In this document: positions 47,259 to 55,842 of the stretch, piece by piece
Position numbering within the stretch: the stretch's first letter is position 1
Layout of the letters: every line of letters begins with the position of its first letter
Source of the DNA: Peteryoungia ipomoeae
GTDB lineage: Bacteria; Pseudomonadota; Alphaproteobacteria; Rhizobiales; Rhizobiaceae
Direction: 5' to 3'
Length of the DNA: 64,000 bases
Assembly (NCBI RefSeq): GCF_004912165.1
Contig: NZ_STGV01000001.1
Span: forward strand, 744,001 to 808,000
The notes under the pieces: model-generated
Databases searched by the model: none
What the model was told of the DNA's origin: nothing
Seen by the model: only the letters and a program-made list of their open reading frames with translations
Translations under genes and position numbers: made by a program

Positions 47259-47714
47259 TCAGTTTGCGGTTTCGGAAAACTCGGCCATCAGCTTCGGGAA
47301 GTCTTCCATCGGCGGAAACTGCGGATAGCTGTGGCGGGCAGGCACGGTGACCCATCCAAGCTTTTCCGTGACGCAGGTTTCGATGAAGGGTGCGGCCTCG
47401 GCGGTCTGGTCCAGCATGCTGGCGCGCACGTTCATCAGCGGACCGAACATCTCGGCTTTGGTAAACACCCAACTCAGGCAATGCGGGCAAAAATGATGCC
47501 GCAGATCGCCATGCAACCCGCCGATCACGGTTTCCAGCCCACTGACTTCAACGCAATCCTGCGGAAAGAGCGCGCTCAGCGAAAAGGCGCTGGCTGTCAT
47601 GCGCTGGCAGCCCTTGCAGTGGCAGGCCATGGTCATCAGGGGGCGCCCCCTGACCTTCAGGCTTACCTGTCCGCAGCGGCAGCTGCCCTGATCCGTTTCA
47701 TTGACCGCCTGCAT
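47259..47714 (-). CDS. GFA family (glutathione-dependent formaldehyde-activating/CENP-V-like) protein
   Basis: 151 residues with the zinc-binding cysteines of the GFA fold: 'GSCRCGQVSL', 'MACHCKGCQRMTASAF' and 'FCPHCLSWVF'. The last motif commonly reads CxxCG, slightly altered here. The family includes Gfa of Paracoccus, but most members are not formaldehyde-specific. It lies 37 bp downstream of the cobM stop and may be read through from the cob operon. Confidence 0.86.
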   Translation of the reverse strand: MQAVNETDQGSCRCGQVSLKVRGRPLMTMACHCKGCQRMTASAFSLSALFPQDCVEVSGLETVIGGLHGDLRHHFCPHCLSWVFTKAEMFGPLMNVRASMLDQTAEAAPFIETCVTEKLGWVTVPARHSYPQFPPMEDFPKLMAEFSETAN

Positions 47715-47751
47715 GGATTATCCTTCCCTTTGCCCTTGGATATCTGCCCGT

Positions 47752-48537
47752 TCAGTCCTTCGCCTTGGCAGCCTTCTTCTTACCGACATTGCGCAGGACA
47801 TGCGAGAAGCCCGCATTGTACAGGTCGCTGTCACGGAATTCGACATGGCCGAAAACCTTGCCGACCATGATCAGTGCCGTGCGCGTAATCTTGGCCTTGC
47901 GCACTTCATCAGCCATGTCCTTCAGCGTCGTGCGGATGAACAATTCGTCCGGCCAGGTGGAGCGATAGGCAACCACAACCGGGCAATCCTCACCGTAATA
48001 GGGTGTCAGTGTGTCACGGATATGCGTGAGATTGCGGATCGACAGGTGAATGGCCAGCGTCGCGCGCGATTTTCCAAGAATTTCCAGCGTCTCGAATTCC
48101 GGCATCGAGGATGCCTTCATTTCGGTGCGGGTGATGATCACCGTCTGGGCGATTTCCGGCAGCGTCAACTCGGTCTTCAGGCGCGCGGCCGTCGCGGCAA
48201 AGGCCGGTACGCCCGGCACGACATCATAGGGAATGCCTGCCGCATCGAGGCGGCGCATCTGTTCGGCAATCGCGCCGTAGATCGAGGGGTCGCCGGAGTG
48301 AACACGGGCAACATCCTCACCCCGTTCATGGGCGGCCACCATGTCCGAGACGATCTCGTCGAGATGCATCGGCGCGGTATCCTTGACGATGGCGCCCTCA
48401 GGTGCAGCCTTGACGATCTCCTCCGGCACCAGCGAGCCTGCATAAAGGCAGACCGGGCAGCGCTCGATCAGGCGCAGGCCCCGTACGGTGATCAGATCGG
48501 GGGCTCCGGGGCCGGCTCCGATGAAATAGACGGTCAT
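47752..48537 (-). CDS. cobM: Precorrin-4 C11-methyltransferase
   Basis: SAM-dependent methylation of precorrin-4 at C-11 to precorrin-5. 261 residues of the tetrapyrrole methylase family: 'VYFIGAGPGAPDLITVRGLR' near the start, 'DVARVHSGDPSIYGAIAEQM', 'YDVVPGVPAFAATAARLKTE' and 'TIIITR'-like 'VIITRTEMKASSMPE'. A Lys-rich end 'KKKAAKAKD' is an addition. It is last in the cbiX-cobH-L-I-J-M operon and separated from cobJ by a RIME-like repeat. Confidence 0.95.
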   Translation of the reverse strand: MTVYFIGAGPGAPDLITVRGLRLIERCPVCLYAGSLVPEEIVKAAPEGAIVKDTAPMHLDEIVSDMVAAHERGEDVARVHSGDPSIYGAIAEQMRRLDAAGIPYDVVPGVPAFAATAARLKTELTLPEIAQTVIITRTEMKASSMPEFETLEILGKSRATLAIHLSIRNLTHIRDTLTPYYGEDCPVVVAYRSTWPDELFIRTTLKDMADEVRKAKITRTALIMVGKVFGHVEFRDSDLYNAGFSHVLRNVGKKKAAKAKD

Positions 48538-48573
48538 GCTTCATTTCCCTTTCAATTCAATGGGCATTGCGAT

Positions 48574-48691
48574 GCCCCTCATCCCCCTTCCGGGACCTTC
48601 TCCCCGTAAACGGGGAGAAGGGGCAAGACGCCGACCGCACCGGCCTTCTCCCCGCCTGCGGGGAGAAGGTGGCGGCAGCCGGATGAGGGGC
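48574..48691. repeat. RIME1-like palindromic repeat between cobJ and cobM
   Basis: A 118-bp element with terminal inverted repeats (GCCCCTCATCC / GGATGAGGGGC) and two internal perfect palindromes built on CCTTCTCCCCG-loop-CGGGGAGAAGG. This matches the description of the Rhizobium-specific intergenic mosaic element RIME1. It is inside the cob transcript, so would form hairpins in mRNA between cobJ and cobM. Related copies lie at 58833 and 60630, inside cobN. Confidence 0.85.
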
Positions 48692-48709
48692 TTCACGAAC
48701 CCCGAGATG

Positions 48710-50566
48710 TCAAACGCCCTTCATCCCGCTCTCCGCCTTGCCCGAATAGCCGCGCGGCGTGTAGACCCAGGTCTTGCCGTCACCTGTCGTCACGGTCCGG
48801 CTTTCCGACGAGCCAACCACGACAACGGTCAGCATGTCGACATCATCAACATTGAGTGCGCCAAGCGGAACGGTGCGCACTGCCTCACCCTCGCGACCGA
48901 GATTGGTGGCGAGGATGACCGGCGATGATGCCGGGCGGTACTTCAACAATTCGTCACGCGCATAGGCAAGCTGGGTGCGGCGCTTCATCGAGACCGGATT
49001 GTAGAAGGCGATGACGAAATCACCTTCGCCCGCGGCCTTTACCCGGCGCTGGATGTGTTCCCATGGCGTGAGAAGGTCGGACAGCGAAATGGTGCAGAAG
49101 TCATGGCCAAGTGGTGCCCCGATGCGGGCAGCGGCCGCCTGAAGCGCCGAGATGCCCGGCGAAACCTGGACCTCGATCCGGCTTGCGGCGTCAGAAATGC
49201 CGCCCTTGTCGAAGAGTTCGAAGACCAGGGTCGCCATGGCGTAGATACCGGCATCGCCCGAGCAGACAAGCGCAACTGTCTTGCCCTCGCCCGCCAGTTC
49301 CATCGCATGCACGACGCGCGCCTCCTCCTTGCCGAGGTCGAAATCGTGGCGGACCTTGCCGTCTGCAAGCGGCCCCAGCAGGTCGAGATAGAGCGAGTAG
49401 CCAACGAGATCAGTCGAATTCGACACCATGCGGGAGACTTCCGGCGAGCGCCAGCCCTCCGAGCCCGGGCCGATGCCGACAACGAAAAGCCTGCCCCGGG
49501 CGCGGCCAATGTCATTGGGATCGACGATGTCGGACGCACGCGCGATTGCGGCGGTTGCGACCTTCGACTTGATCTTTTCGACGACGAGTTCGCCCGCAGC
49601 GCCGACAGCAGCCAATGCGGCGCCTTCCGCCACGCCATGGCAGCCAACTTCGGCGAAGACCACATCGGACGGGTTCTTCAGCCGCGGGGCCTCGGCCTCA
49701 AGCGTGGCTGCGGTGAAGAAACGCGCGGGCACGCCGAAATGGGCCGCGACGGCATGGATCGCCGTCTCATCGGCCTTGAGATCGATCGAGCAGACGGCTG
49801 CAAGGCTTGCCCGGGAAAGACCACCCTTGGCTAACGCCTCTTCTGCGAGCGCAATCGCTTCATCCGGCTTGGCATGCCGTTCACAGCCCATGCCGAGCAC
49901 CAGCGTCTTCGGGTGATAGACGAGTTCAAGCTCGCCGGCGGTCTTCTGTTGGTCGGTCACGGTCAACGTCACGCGGGCCTCTTGTTGGAATGAAAGTCTG
50001 GATTGGGTGAGCCATGTGGCAAGGGAAGACAGAGCGCCGCTGTCGACGACAAGCCTCGCCCCCTCGCCGGCCACCAGCTCCGCCATCACCGTCTTGGCAT
50101 CGGTGGGATTGGCAAGCACATGGCCTTGCGGCGGCTGGTCGAGGGCAACGCCCAGTTTCAGGTCGCCTGCGGTCGTGATCGCAGCATGCGCGCCGATCGC
50201 CGCGGCGATCTTACGGGCAAGATCATTGGCCCCGTGATGGCCGCCGAGCAACGGCACCACCGACGAGCCGTCCTCGGCAACTGCCAGTACCGGCGGCTCG
50301 GCATGCTTGTCGGCAAGCACAGGCGCAAGAAGGCGAATGAGTGCGCCGGATGCCATCACGGCGATGATCGGCCGCCCGGCGGCAAAGAGCGTCTGGACAT
50401 GTTCCTTCACGGAGGAAAAGTGCACATCCGCCGTGCTCACCCTAGCAGACGCACCATGCACCTCCCCGAAGATCGCAGTCGCGACCTGGCGGGCGAGCGG
50501 GATTGCCGCCTCGTTCAGCACGAGAATAGCGGGCTTGTCCGCAGGAACGGTCGAGACAGCCGCCAT
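48710..50566 (-). CDS. cobJ: Fusion of CbiG-like protein with precorrin-3B C17-methyltransferase
   Basis: 618 residues in two parts. Residues 1-345 are CbiG-like: 'GRPIIAVMASGALIRLLAPV', 'VPLLGGHHGANDLARKIAAA' and a CobE-like segment 'LVLGMGCERHAKPDEAIALA'. Residues 355-600 are CobJ: 'LFVVGIGPGSEGWRSPEV', 'ALVCSGDAGIYAMATLVFEL', 'VSPGISALQAAAARIGAPLG' and 'FVIAFYNPVSMKRR'. CobJ contracts the ring and methylates C-17; CbiG opens the lactone in the oxygen-independent route. The stop/start with cobI overlaps by 1 bp. No cobK follows, unlike the classical order. Confidence 0.93.
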   Translation of the reverse strand: MAAVSTVPADKPAILVLNEAAIPLARQVATAIFGEVHGASARVSTADVHFSSVKEHVQTLFAAGRPIIAVMASGALIRLLAPVLADKHAEPPVLAVAEDGSSVVPLLGGHHGANDLARKIAAAIGAHAAITTAGDLKLGVALDQPPQGHVLANPTDAKTVMAELVAGEGARLVVDSGALSSLATWLTQSRLSFQQEARVTLTVTDQQKTAGELELVYHPKTLVLGMGCERHAKPDEAIALAEEALAKGGLSRASLAAVCSIDLKADETAIHAVAAHFGVPARFFTAATLEAEAPRLKNPSDVVFAEVGCHGVAEGAALAAVGAAGELVVEKIKSKVATAAIARASDIVDPNDIGRARGRLFVVGIGPGSEGWRSPEVSRMVSNSTDLVGYSLYLDLLGPLADGKVRHDFDLGKEEARVVHAMELAGEGKTVALVCSGDAGIYAMATLVFELFDKGGISDAASRIEVQVSPGISALQAAAARIGAPLGHDFCTISLSDLLTPWEHIQRRVKAAGEGDFVIAFYNPVSMKRRTQLAYARDELLKYRPASSPVILATNLGREGEAVRTVPLGALNVDDVDMLTVVVVGSSESRTVTTGDGKTWVYTPRGYSGKAESGMKGV

Positions 50567-51303
50567 CAGAGCCCGCTTCCAAGCGTCTTGGCAAGGGCCG
50601 GATGCCAGCGTTCCTCCCCCTTGTAGATCAGGATCATGGAGAAATACGGAGCCGTGTCTTCGGCGACCTCGGCCAGCGGCAACAGCCTCTGCTCGCCAAG
50701 GCTGACGCGCTCGGCATAACCGGCCTGGCGTGTGAGGCCGAGGCTGTCGATCAGTGCGCGAATGCGCGGAAAATGACGGCCGAGCTTGATGATGGCGACG
50801 GCGCCCGAGGCTTCTATCCGGGCTGAAAGTTCCTCGTCCGGCAGCGGCCCGGGCAAAACCGTCAACACGTCATTGCGCGCGGCAAGCGGCCGCCCGAGCC
50901 CGGCGGCAGCCGCCATCATCGAGGAAACGCCCGGCACGACTTCGGTCGGATAGCGATCGCCAAGCCGTTCGAAGAGATACATGAAGGAGCCGTAGAAGAA
51001 GGGATCGCCCTCGCACAGCACCGCCACGTCCGCACCGGCTTCGAGATGACGTGAAAGCGTTTCGGCGGCCTGGCTATAGGTCTCCTGAGCCGGAAAACGT
51101 TCGACGCGCATCGGCACGACAATCGGAACCTCAAGCTGTGCCGCGGTCAGATAGGGCGCCGCAATCTGGCGGGCGAAGCTCGGGCCGGTATCCGGCGCCG
51201 GATAGGCCACGACAGGGCAGTTCGTCAGGATCCGGTGTGCCTTCAGCGTCAGGAGTTCCGGATCGCCGGGACCGAGGCCGAGGCCATAAAGTTTACCGGT
51301 CAT
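50566..51303 (-). CDS. cobI: Precorrin-2 C20-methyltransferase
   Basis: Methylates precorrin-2 at C-20 to precorrin-3A. 245 residues from the ATG at 51301-51303 that overlaps the cobL stop by 4 bp; the open frame beyond it lies within cobL. 'GKLYGLGLGPGDPELLTLKA', 'VAVLCEGDPFFYGSFMYLFE', 'VVPGVSSMMAAAAGLGRPLA' and 'VAIIKLGRH' are the expected methylase motifs. Confidence 0.95.
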   Translation of the reverse strand: MTGKLYGLGLGPGDPELLTLKAHRILTNCPVVAYPAPDTGPSFARQIAAPYLTAAQLEVPIVVPMRVERFPAQETYSQAAETLSRHLEAGADVAVLCEGDPFFYGSFMYLFERLGDRYPTEVVPGVSSMMAAAAGLGRPLAARNDVLTVLPGPLPDEELSARIEASGAVAIIKLGRHFPRIRALIDSLGLTRQAGYAERVSLGEQRLLPLAEVAEDTAPYFSMILIYKGEERWHPALAKTLGSGL

Positions 51304-52541
51304 GCGTCCTCTCCCTTCACCGCCGTCCACATTGTGACCGGCATCAGCGACTTCCAGCCGCAATAGCGACCGACAGGTGCTGCCCGCGCCACCTGAATGC
51401 GTGTGAGGTCACCGCCAAAGACGCTCCGCAGTTCGACAAGGCGCGCCTCGCCTTCAAGGGTGACAGCATTGGCGACGAGCAATCCACCGGCCCCAAGCGC
51501 ATCCCAACAGGCCTCAAACACGCCCTCGCCGGTGATTCCGCCACCGATAAAGACGACATCGGGCCGCTTCAACCCATCAAGCGCCAGCGGTGCTGCACCC
51601 TCGACGATCTCCAGATCGGGAACGCCGAGGACTGTGGCATTGTGGCGGATCATCGCCACCCGCTCTGGCTTGCCTTCCACGGCAATTGCCCGCGTCCCCA
51701 TCCCGGCCCGCATCCACTCGATGGCAATCGAGCCGCACCCAGCGCCCACATCCCACAACAGTGCATCGGGAAACGGCGACAATTGCGCAAGCGTCGCTGC
51801 GCGCACTTCGCGCTTGGTCAGTTGACCGTCATGGCGGAAGGCTTCGTCGGGCAGGCCGGCGATGGGGGAGAGGAGCGGCCCGTTCTGGGCGCAATCGATC
51901 GCCAGTGTATTGAAGTCGGACAGCAGAGGCGGCGCCTCGGCCATGTCGATCGCCGTCATTCGGAAAATTCGCTCCTGCGCACCGCCCATATGTTCGAGAA
52001 CATGCAGGATCGAAGCGCCAAAGCCCTTTTCGGCGAGCAGAACCGCCGCCGCCTGAACGGTCTCGGCATCGGAGGTGAGCGCCAGTATGCGCGCACGCGG
52101 CAGGACGTGCCGATTGAGATGGCTCAAGGGTCGGCCATGAAGGGAGATCTGCGCCACGGATTGCAGCGGCCAGCCCAGTCTTGCAGCTGCCAGCGAAAAA
52201 GCAGATGGGCTCGGCAGAACGAACATTTCCTCGGCTGAAACGTAGCGCCGCAGCGTGGCACCGATGCCGAAGTGCATGGGATCACCGGTCGCAAGGACAG
52301 TAACCGGCGTGCCGCGAAGCCTGAGGATTTCCGCAAGGGTTTCGCGAAACCCCGCCCCCCAGGTGAGGATTCGCTTGAGGCTCGGCAGAGAGCTTCCATC
52401 GATCACAGCATCGAGCCGCTCACCGATCACCAGCGTCTCGGCCTGCCAGACAATCGATTGGGCCTCGGGCGTGAGGCTTTCCAGCCCGTTGTCGCCAATG
52501 CCGACGATCGTCAACCACGGACCGTGCAGGATCTCAGACAT
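51300..52541 (-). CDS. cobL: Precorrin-6Y C5,15-methyltransferase (decarboxylating)
   Basis: Bifunctional enzyme methylating C-5 and C-15 and decarboxylating the C-12 acetate. 413 residues: the N-terminal CbiE-like half ('PWLTIVGIGDNGLESLTPEA', 'TVLATGDPMHFGIGATLRRY') and the C-terminal CbiT-like half ('LLWDVGAGCGSIAIEWMRAG' near residue 250). Start at ATG 52539-52541 overlaps the cobH stop by 8 bp. The full fused length is normal for CobL. Confidence 0.95.
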   Translation of the reverse strand: MSEILHGPWLTIVGIGDNGLESLTPEAQSIVWQAETLVIGERLDAVIDGSSLPSLKRILTWGAGFRETLAEILRLRGTPVTVLATGDPMHFGIGATLRRYVSAEEMFVLPSPSAFSLAAARLGWPLQSVAQISLHGRPLSHLNRHVLPRARILALTSDAETVQAAAVLLAEKGFGASILHVLEHMGGAQERIFRMTAIDMAEAPPLLSDFNTLAIDCAQNGPLLSPIAGLPDEAFRHDGQLTKREVRAATLAQLSPFPDALLWDVGAGCGSIAIEWMRAGMGTRAIAVEGKPERVAMIRHNATVLGVPDLEIVEGAAPLALDGLKRPDVVFIGGGITGEGVFEACWDALGAGGLLVANAVTLEGEARLVELRSVFGGDLTRIQVARAAPVGRYCGWKSLMPVTMWTAVKGEDA

Positions 52542-54099
52542 TGGTGCCAAGTCCCCCGGCAAGAGCATTGATGGCGGCCGAGGCCATGGCCGAGCCGCCC
52601 TTTCGACCACGGACGGCGATATAGGGAATGCCGCGACTGTTGGCGATCAGTTCAGCCTTGCTTTCGGCTGCACCGACAAAGCCGACGGGAAAACCAAGGA
52701 TGATCGCCGGTTTCGGCGCACCTGCATCAATGCGTTCCAAAAGGCGAAAGAGAGCCGTCGGAGCATTGCCGATCGCAACAATAGCGCCGGCAAGATGGGC
52801 GTCCCAGAGATCAACCTGGGCTGCAGAGCGTGTGTTGCCGATTTCTTCAGCCTTCGGCCGCACACGCTCGTCGTTAAGAAGGCAGATCACGTCATTCTCT
52901 GCTGGCAACAGACGACGGATAACGCCATGGCGAACCATTTCAACGTCAACGAGAATGGGCGCGCCCTTTTCCAGCGCGGCCGCACCCGCTTCAAAGGCAC
53001 CTTCGGAAAAGGCAATCTCATCGAGGAGTTCCACCATGCCACAGGCATGGATAAGACGGATGACCAGAGGCTGCAAGACCGGGGGAAACTGACCCAGATC
53101 GGCTTCCCGGCGGATCGTCTCGAACGATTGGCGGTAAATCTCGGCAGGGTCGCGAATGTAGTCCATCTGTTCAAGCCCTTGCCCATCCGGGATGCCAACC
53201 GACTTTGCACCAACCAGCTCCCGATGACCGATGCCGAGCACCCAGCCTTCTTCCTGAACCGAGACAGCCGCTTCGTCATCGGTCAGCATGGGCGGCCTGC
53301 CAAGCAGACTTGCAAGGCGTCCATCGGCCGCGAAACTGCCGAAGGCTTCAGCCACAGTCCGGACCTGCGCTGCATCCTTCACATCAAAACTCCCGGTCAG
53401 CGTGAACAAGGATGGATAAATCTCGGCGAAGACCACGGGCTTGGCAAAGTCCGAGGTAAAGCCTGTGTCGAACGGCCAGACGGCAATATCGTCGCCGTGG
53501 CCACTCTCGTCGAGGAAACGCGAAAGACGGGCAATCCCAAGCAGGGTCTGGCTGCCAACCGAACCGTTATATGTCAGTTGCCAGACCGATTTAGCACCCT
53601 TAGCAAACTGCTCCGAACGGCGAAACGCGAATGGAGCCGATTGCGGCAGCGGCGGCCTCTTGTCGGACAAATGGGCATAAAGATGCTGATGCGGCCTTCC
53701 CCAGAAGCGCGGCTCGCCGGCAAAATGCGTGGCGTTCCAGCGCGAGGCAAGGTCGAAGCGGCTATTACGATTGTCGGGTGAATCCTCGATCTCGTCGGAA
53801 ATCTTGCGCCACAGGGCCCGCCAGTCCGCCCGCCCCGTCAACCGCTCGGCGGTGCCAGCCGGATAGCCAAAGGCGAAGTCGAACCCACAGAGAAGGCGTT
53901 TGCCTTCAATGACCGCTGATCCGACCACAGCCTCCAGCCGCTGCATGAAGGCGTGTCTGGTCGAAAAATTCTCGACCCAATCGATTTCACAGCGATCGCC
54001 CTCGCAGCGGGCAAGACACGCCCAGAGCGAGTTTTTGCCCGTCACCGGTTGCCCGGCGCCGGACCAATCGACGATCAGGATGCGATCGAAGAGCGGCAT
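52534..54099 (-). CDS. cobH: DUF429-like domain fused to precorrin-8X methylmutase
   Basis: 521 residues with no internal stop. Residues 1 to about 310 form a DUF429-like (RNase H-fold) domain: 'ILIVDWSGAGQPVTGKNSLW', 'RLLCGFDFAFGYPAGTAERL' and 'VFAEIYPSLFTLTG'. Residues from about 312 are CobH, which moves the C-11 methyl to C-12: 'MDYIRDPAEIYRQSFETIRR', 'LIHACGMVELLDEIAFSEGA' with the catalytic His, and 'PAIILGFPVGFVGAAESKAE'. The Met at 53164-53166 would alone give a 210-residue CobH, the usual length, so an internal start is possible. The ATG at 54097-54099 overlaps the cbiX stop by 1 bp. Confidence 0.9.
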   Translation of the reverse strand: MPLFDRILIVDWSGAGQPVTGKNSLWACLARCEGDRCEIDWVENFSTRHAFMQRLEAVVGSAVIEGKRLLCGFDFAFGYPAGTAERLTGRADWRALWRKISDEIEDSPDNRNSRFDLASRWNATHFAGEPRFWGRPHQHLYAHLSDKRPPLPQSAPFAFRRSEQFAKGAKSVWQLTYNGSVGSQTLLGIARLSRFLDESGHGDDIAVWPFDTGFTSDFAKPVVFAEIYPSLFTLTGSFDVKDAAQVRTVAEAFGSFAADGRLASLLGRPPMLTDDEAAVSVQEEGWVLGIGHRELVGAKSVGIPDGQGLEQMDYIRDPAEIYRQSFETIRREADLGQFPPVLQPLVIRLIHACGMVELLDEIAFSEGAFEAGAAALEKGAPILVDVEMVRHGVIRRLLPAENDVICLLNDERVRPKAEEIGNTRSAAQVDLWDAHLAGAIVAIGNAPTALFRLLERIDAGAPKPAIILGFPVGFVGAAESKAELIANSRGIPYIAVRGRKGGSAMASAAINALAGGLGTNV

Positions 54100-55499
54100 C
54101 ACTTTTTCTTCTGCATCGACTTCGGCCCCAGCGGATGGTCGGCATGGGGATAAGGCGCATGGTGGTGATCGTGCCCATGCGAATGGTCGTGGCCGTGATC
54201 GTGGCTATGACCGTGACCATGATGATGATGATGATGATGATGATGATGGCCGTGATCGTGGTGGTGATGGTGATCATGCCCATGGCCATGGTGGTGATCG
54301 TGTCCATGATCATGCTCGTGGTGGCCGCAGCCACAATTCGGTCCATGCTCGTGATGGGCTGTCTTGCCCGAGGACGGGGCGTCCATCACGGCCTGCAGTT
54401 CGGCATCCGGGGTCTTGTCCTTGAGCGCAGCATATTTGCCACCCAGGGTGAAGGAAGCCGCATAATCGAACGAGGTGTCGACCGGCACAGGCTCGAGGCT
54501 TGCCGGTTCCGCATGGCTGTGCACCGGCGTCCAGGGCAGACCATGCTCACGACAGAAATCGGGATCGCGGCAGGACGCATCGCAATCACCCCTGCAGGGA
54601 CAGTTTTCAAGGCCGCCGCCAATGCCTTCGACATGATGGTGATGGCTTTCCTGCGGCTGGCCGACATCGGCTTCGAAGCCGAGCACCTGCTCGCGATACT
54701 TGCACATCTGGCAGTTCATGACGGCCGCCCCCTCGAGGATCTCGCTCACGCGATCCTGAAAGGCATCGAGCACCAGCGGGTGGTCGTTCAGGTAGCTCGC
54801 CTTGACGAACTGAATGTCAGGAAAGCGCGCCGCGACCTCGTCGGTATAGCTGTAGATGCGCTTTACCAGCACGCCGGTGAAGAGGAAGTACGGGAAGACG
54901 ATTATCCGCTTGTAGCCAAGCTTGGCGGCATGCGTGAGGCCCGGTTCGACCAGCGGGAAGGTAACGCCGGAATAACAGGTCTCGCCCCAGCCGAAACCCA
55001 TGCCTTCCCAGAGCATACGCATGACCTTTGTCGCGTTGGAATTGGCATCGGGATCCGACGACCCGCGACCGACCACCATCAACAGCGTCTCATGCTTGTC
55101 GACGAAGCCAAGCCTTGCGTTCGCCTCATCAACCGCTTCCTGAATGCGATCTCCGGCGGCACGGATCATCTTAAGATCGATGCCGAGCTCGCGACCGTAA
55201 TTGATCACCATGCCAGGATTCTGGGCCTGGTAGGTGTTCAAGACGGAAGGGATGTCATTCTTGGCGTGGCCGGCGGCAAACAGCATGCCCGGCACGGCAA
55301 GGACGCGGGTCACGCCCTGGTCACGCAGACTGTCGAGACCGGCCGAGATCACCGGATTGCAGAATTCGAGATAACCGTATTCAACCGGCATGTCGGGGTT
55401 GCGGGCGCTGAGCGCCTCCGCGATCACGGCGAATTCCTTGGCCGCGTTCTGATTGCGGCTGCCGTGGCCGCAGACCATGATTCCGAGTTTTTCCGCCAT
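54099..55499 (-). CDS. cbiX: Sirohydrochlorin cobaltochelatase with His-rich tail
   Basis: 466 residues from the ATG at 55497-55499 (AGGGAGG upstream). Two CbiX halves: 'LGIMVCGHGSRNQNAAKEFA' with the metal-binding His at the start, and 'YKRIIVFPYFLFTGVLVKRI' later. A Cys-rich segment follows ('MNCQMCKYREQVLGFEADVG', then 'CPCRGDCDASCRDPDFC'), compatible with an Fe-S cluster as in CbiX-L of Bacillus. The last 90 residues are dominated by His, Gly and Asp. CbiX inserts cobalt early, into sirohydrochlorin. First gene of the cbiX-cobM operon. Confidence 0.92.
   Translation of the reverse strand: MAEKLGIMVCGHGSRNQNAAKEFAVIAEALSARNPDMPVEYGYLEFCNPVISAGLDSLRDQGVTRVLAVPGMLFAAGHAKNDIPSVLNTYQAQNPGMVINYGRELGIDLKMIRAAGDRIQEAVDEANARLGFVDKHETLLMVVGRGSSDPDANSNATKVMRMLWEGMGFGWGETCYSGVTFPLVEPGLTHAAKLGYKRIIVFPYFLFTGVLVKRIYSYTDEVAARFPDIQFVKASYLNDHPLVLDAFQDRVSEILEGAAVMNCQMCKYREQVLGFEADVGQPQESHHHHVEGIGGGLENCPCRGDCDASCRDPDFCREHGLPWTPVHSHAEPASLEPVPVDTSFDYAASFTLGGKYAALKDKTPDAELQAVMDAPSSGKTAHHEHGPNCGCGHHEHDHGHDHHHGHGHDHHHHHDHGHHHHHHHHHHGHGHSHDHGHDHSHGHDHHHAPYPHADHPLGPKSMQKKK
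54158..54355 (-). repeat. His-codon repeat tract at the 3' end of cbiX
   Basis: A low-complexity stretch of CAT/CAC, GAT and GGC codons encoding an approximately 65-residue His/Asp/Gly-rich tail; at about 54220-54250 it includes about ten nearly uninterrupted CAT codons. Such tracts bind Co, Ni or Zn and are prone to slippage. Confidence 0.9.
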
Positions 55500-55842
55500 G
55501 AGACAAGGCCTCCCTGCTTCGTTTCCTTTGCCTGTACGAAGCGCCGAACCTTGCCGCCTCACGGGGCGCGGTCCTTGGCCTTTGGGACAGCTCCGGAATT
55601 GGCCCCCTGATTGGGTCGGCCGCACCGGACTATTTCCAGCCTGTCGAACAGGCGCCGTCGCACATTGTCCTGAGCTTTATCGAAGCCGGCCTGAACGGTC
55701 AAATCGGTTTGCGGCGCTTTGTGTGGTGCCTGCGCCAGTCTCCGAAATCCCTCGGCTGGGCGACAGCTGAACCCTGCCGCCTTGCGCGATCGAGGCGATT
55801 GGTCCACAAGGCCGGCGCCTGCCTTCATCTTCTCCAAACGAC
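55500..55842. other. Intergenic region between divergent cbiX and TauE/SafE genes
   Basis: 343 bp without a convincing gene; it should hold the cbiX operon promoter. A perfect short dyad, GCCTGTCGAACAGGC, is at 55639-55653. No B12 box (CAGGAGACCTGCC-like) is seen on either strand, so this operon lacks an obvious cobalamin riboswitch. Confidence 0.6.

Noticed and set aside
52255-53781. A 508-codon + strand frame opposite cobL/cobH
   Set aside because: Antisense shadow; it spans two real reverse-strand genes and has no family signature.
54135-55610. A 491-codon + strand frame beginning with many Met and Val codons
   Set aside because: It is the antisense of cbiX; the Met/Val runs are the complement of the His-codon tract. 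The reverse strand encodes a recognisable CbiX.
55660-55700. TTGTCCTGAGCTTTATCGAAG, reminiscent of a widespread TGTCCTGAGCTTGTCGAAG repeat
   Set aside because: Only one imperfect copy without its inverted partner is present, too little to call a repeat element.
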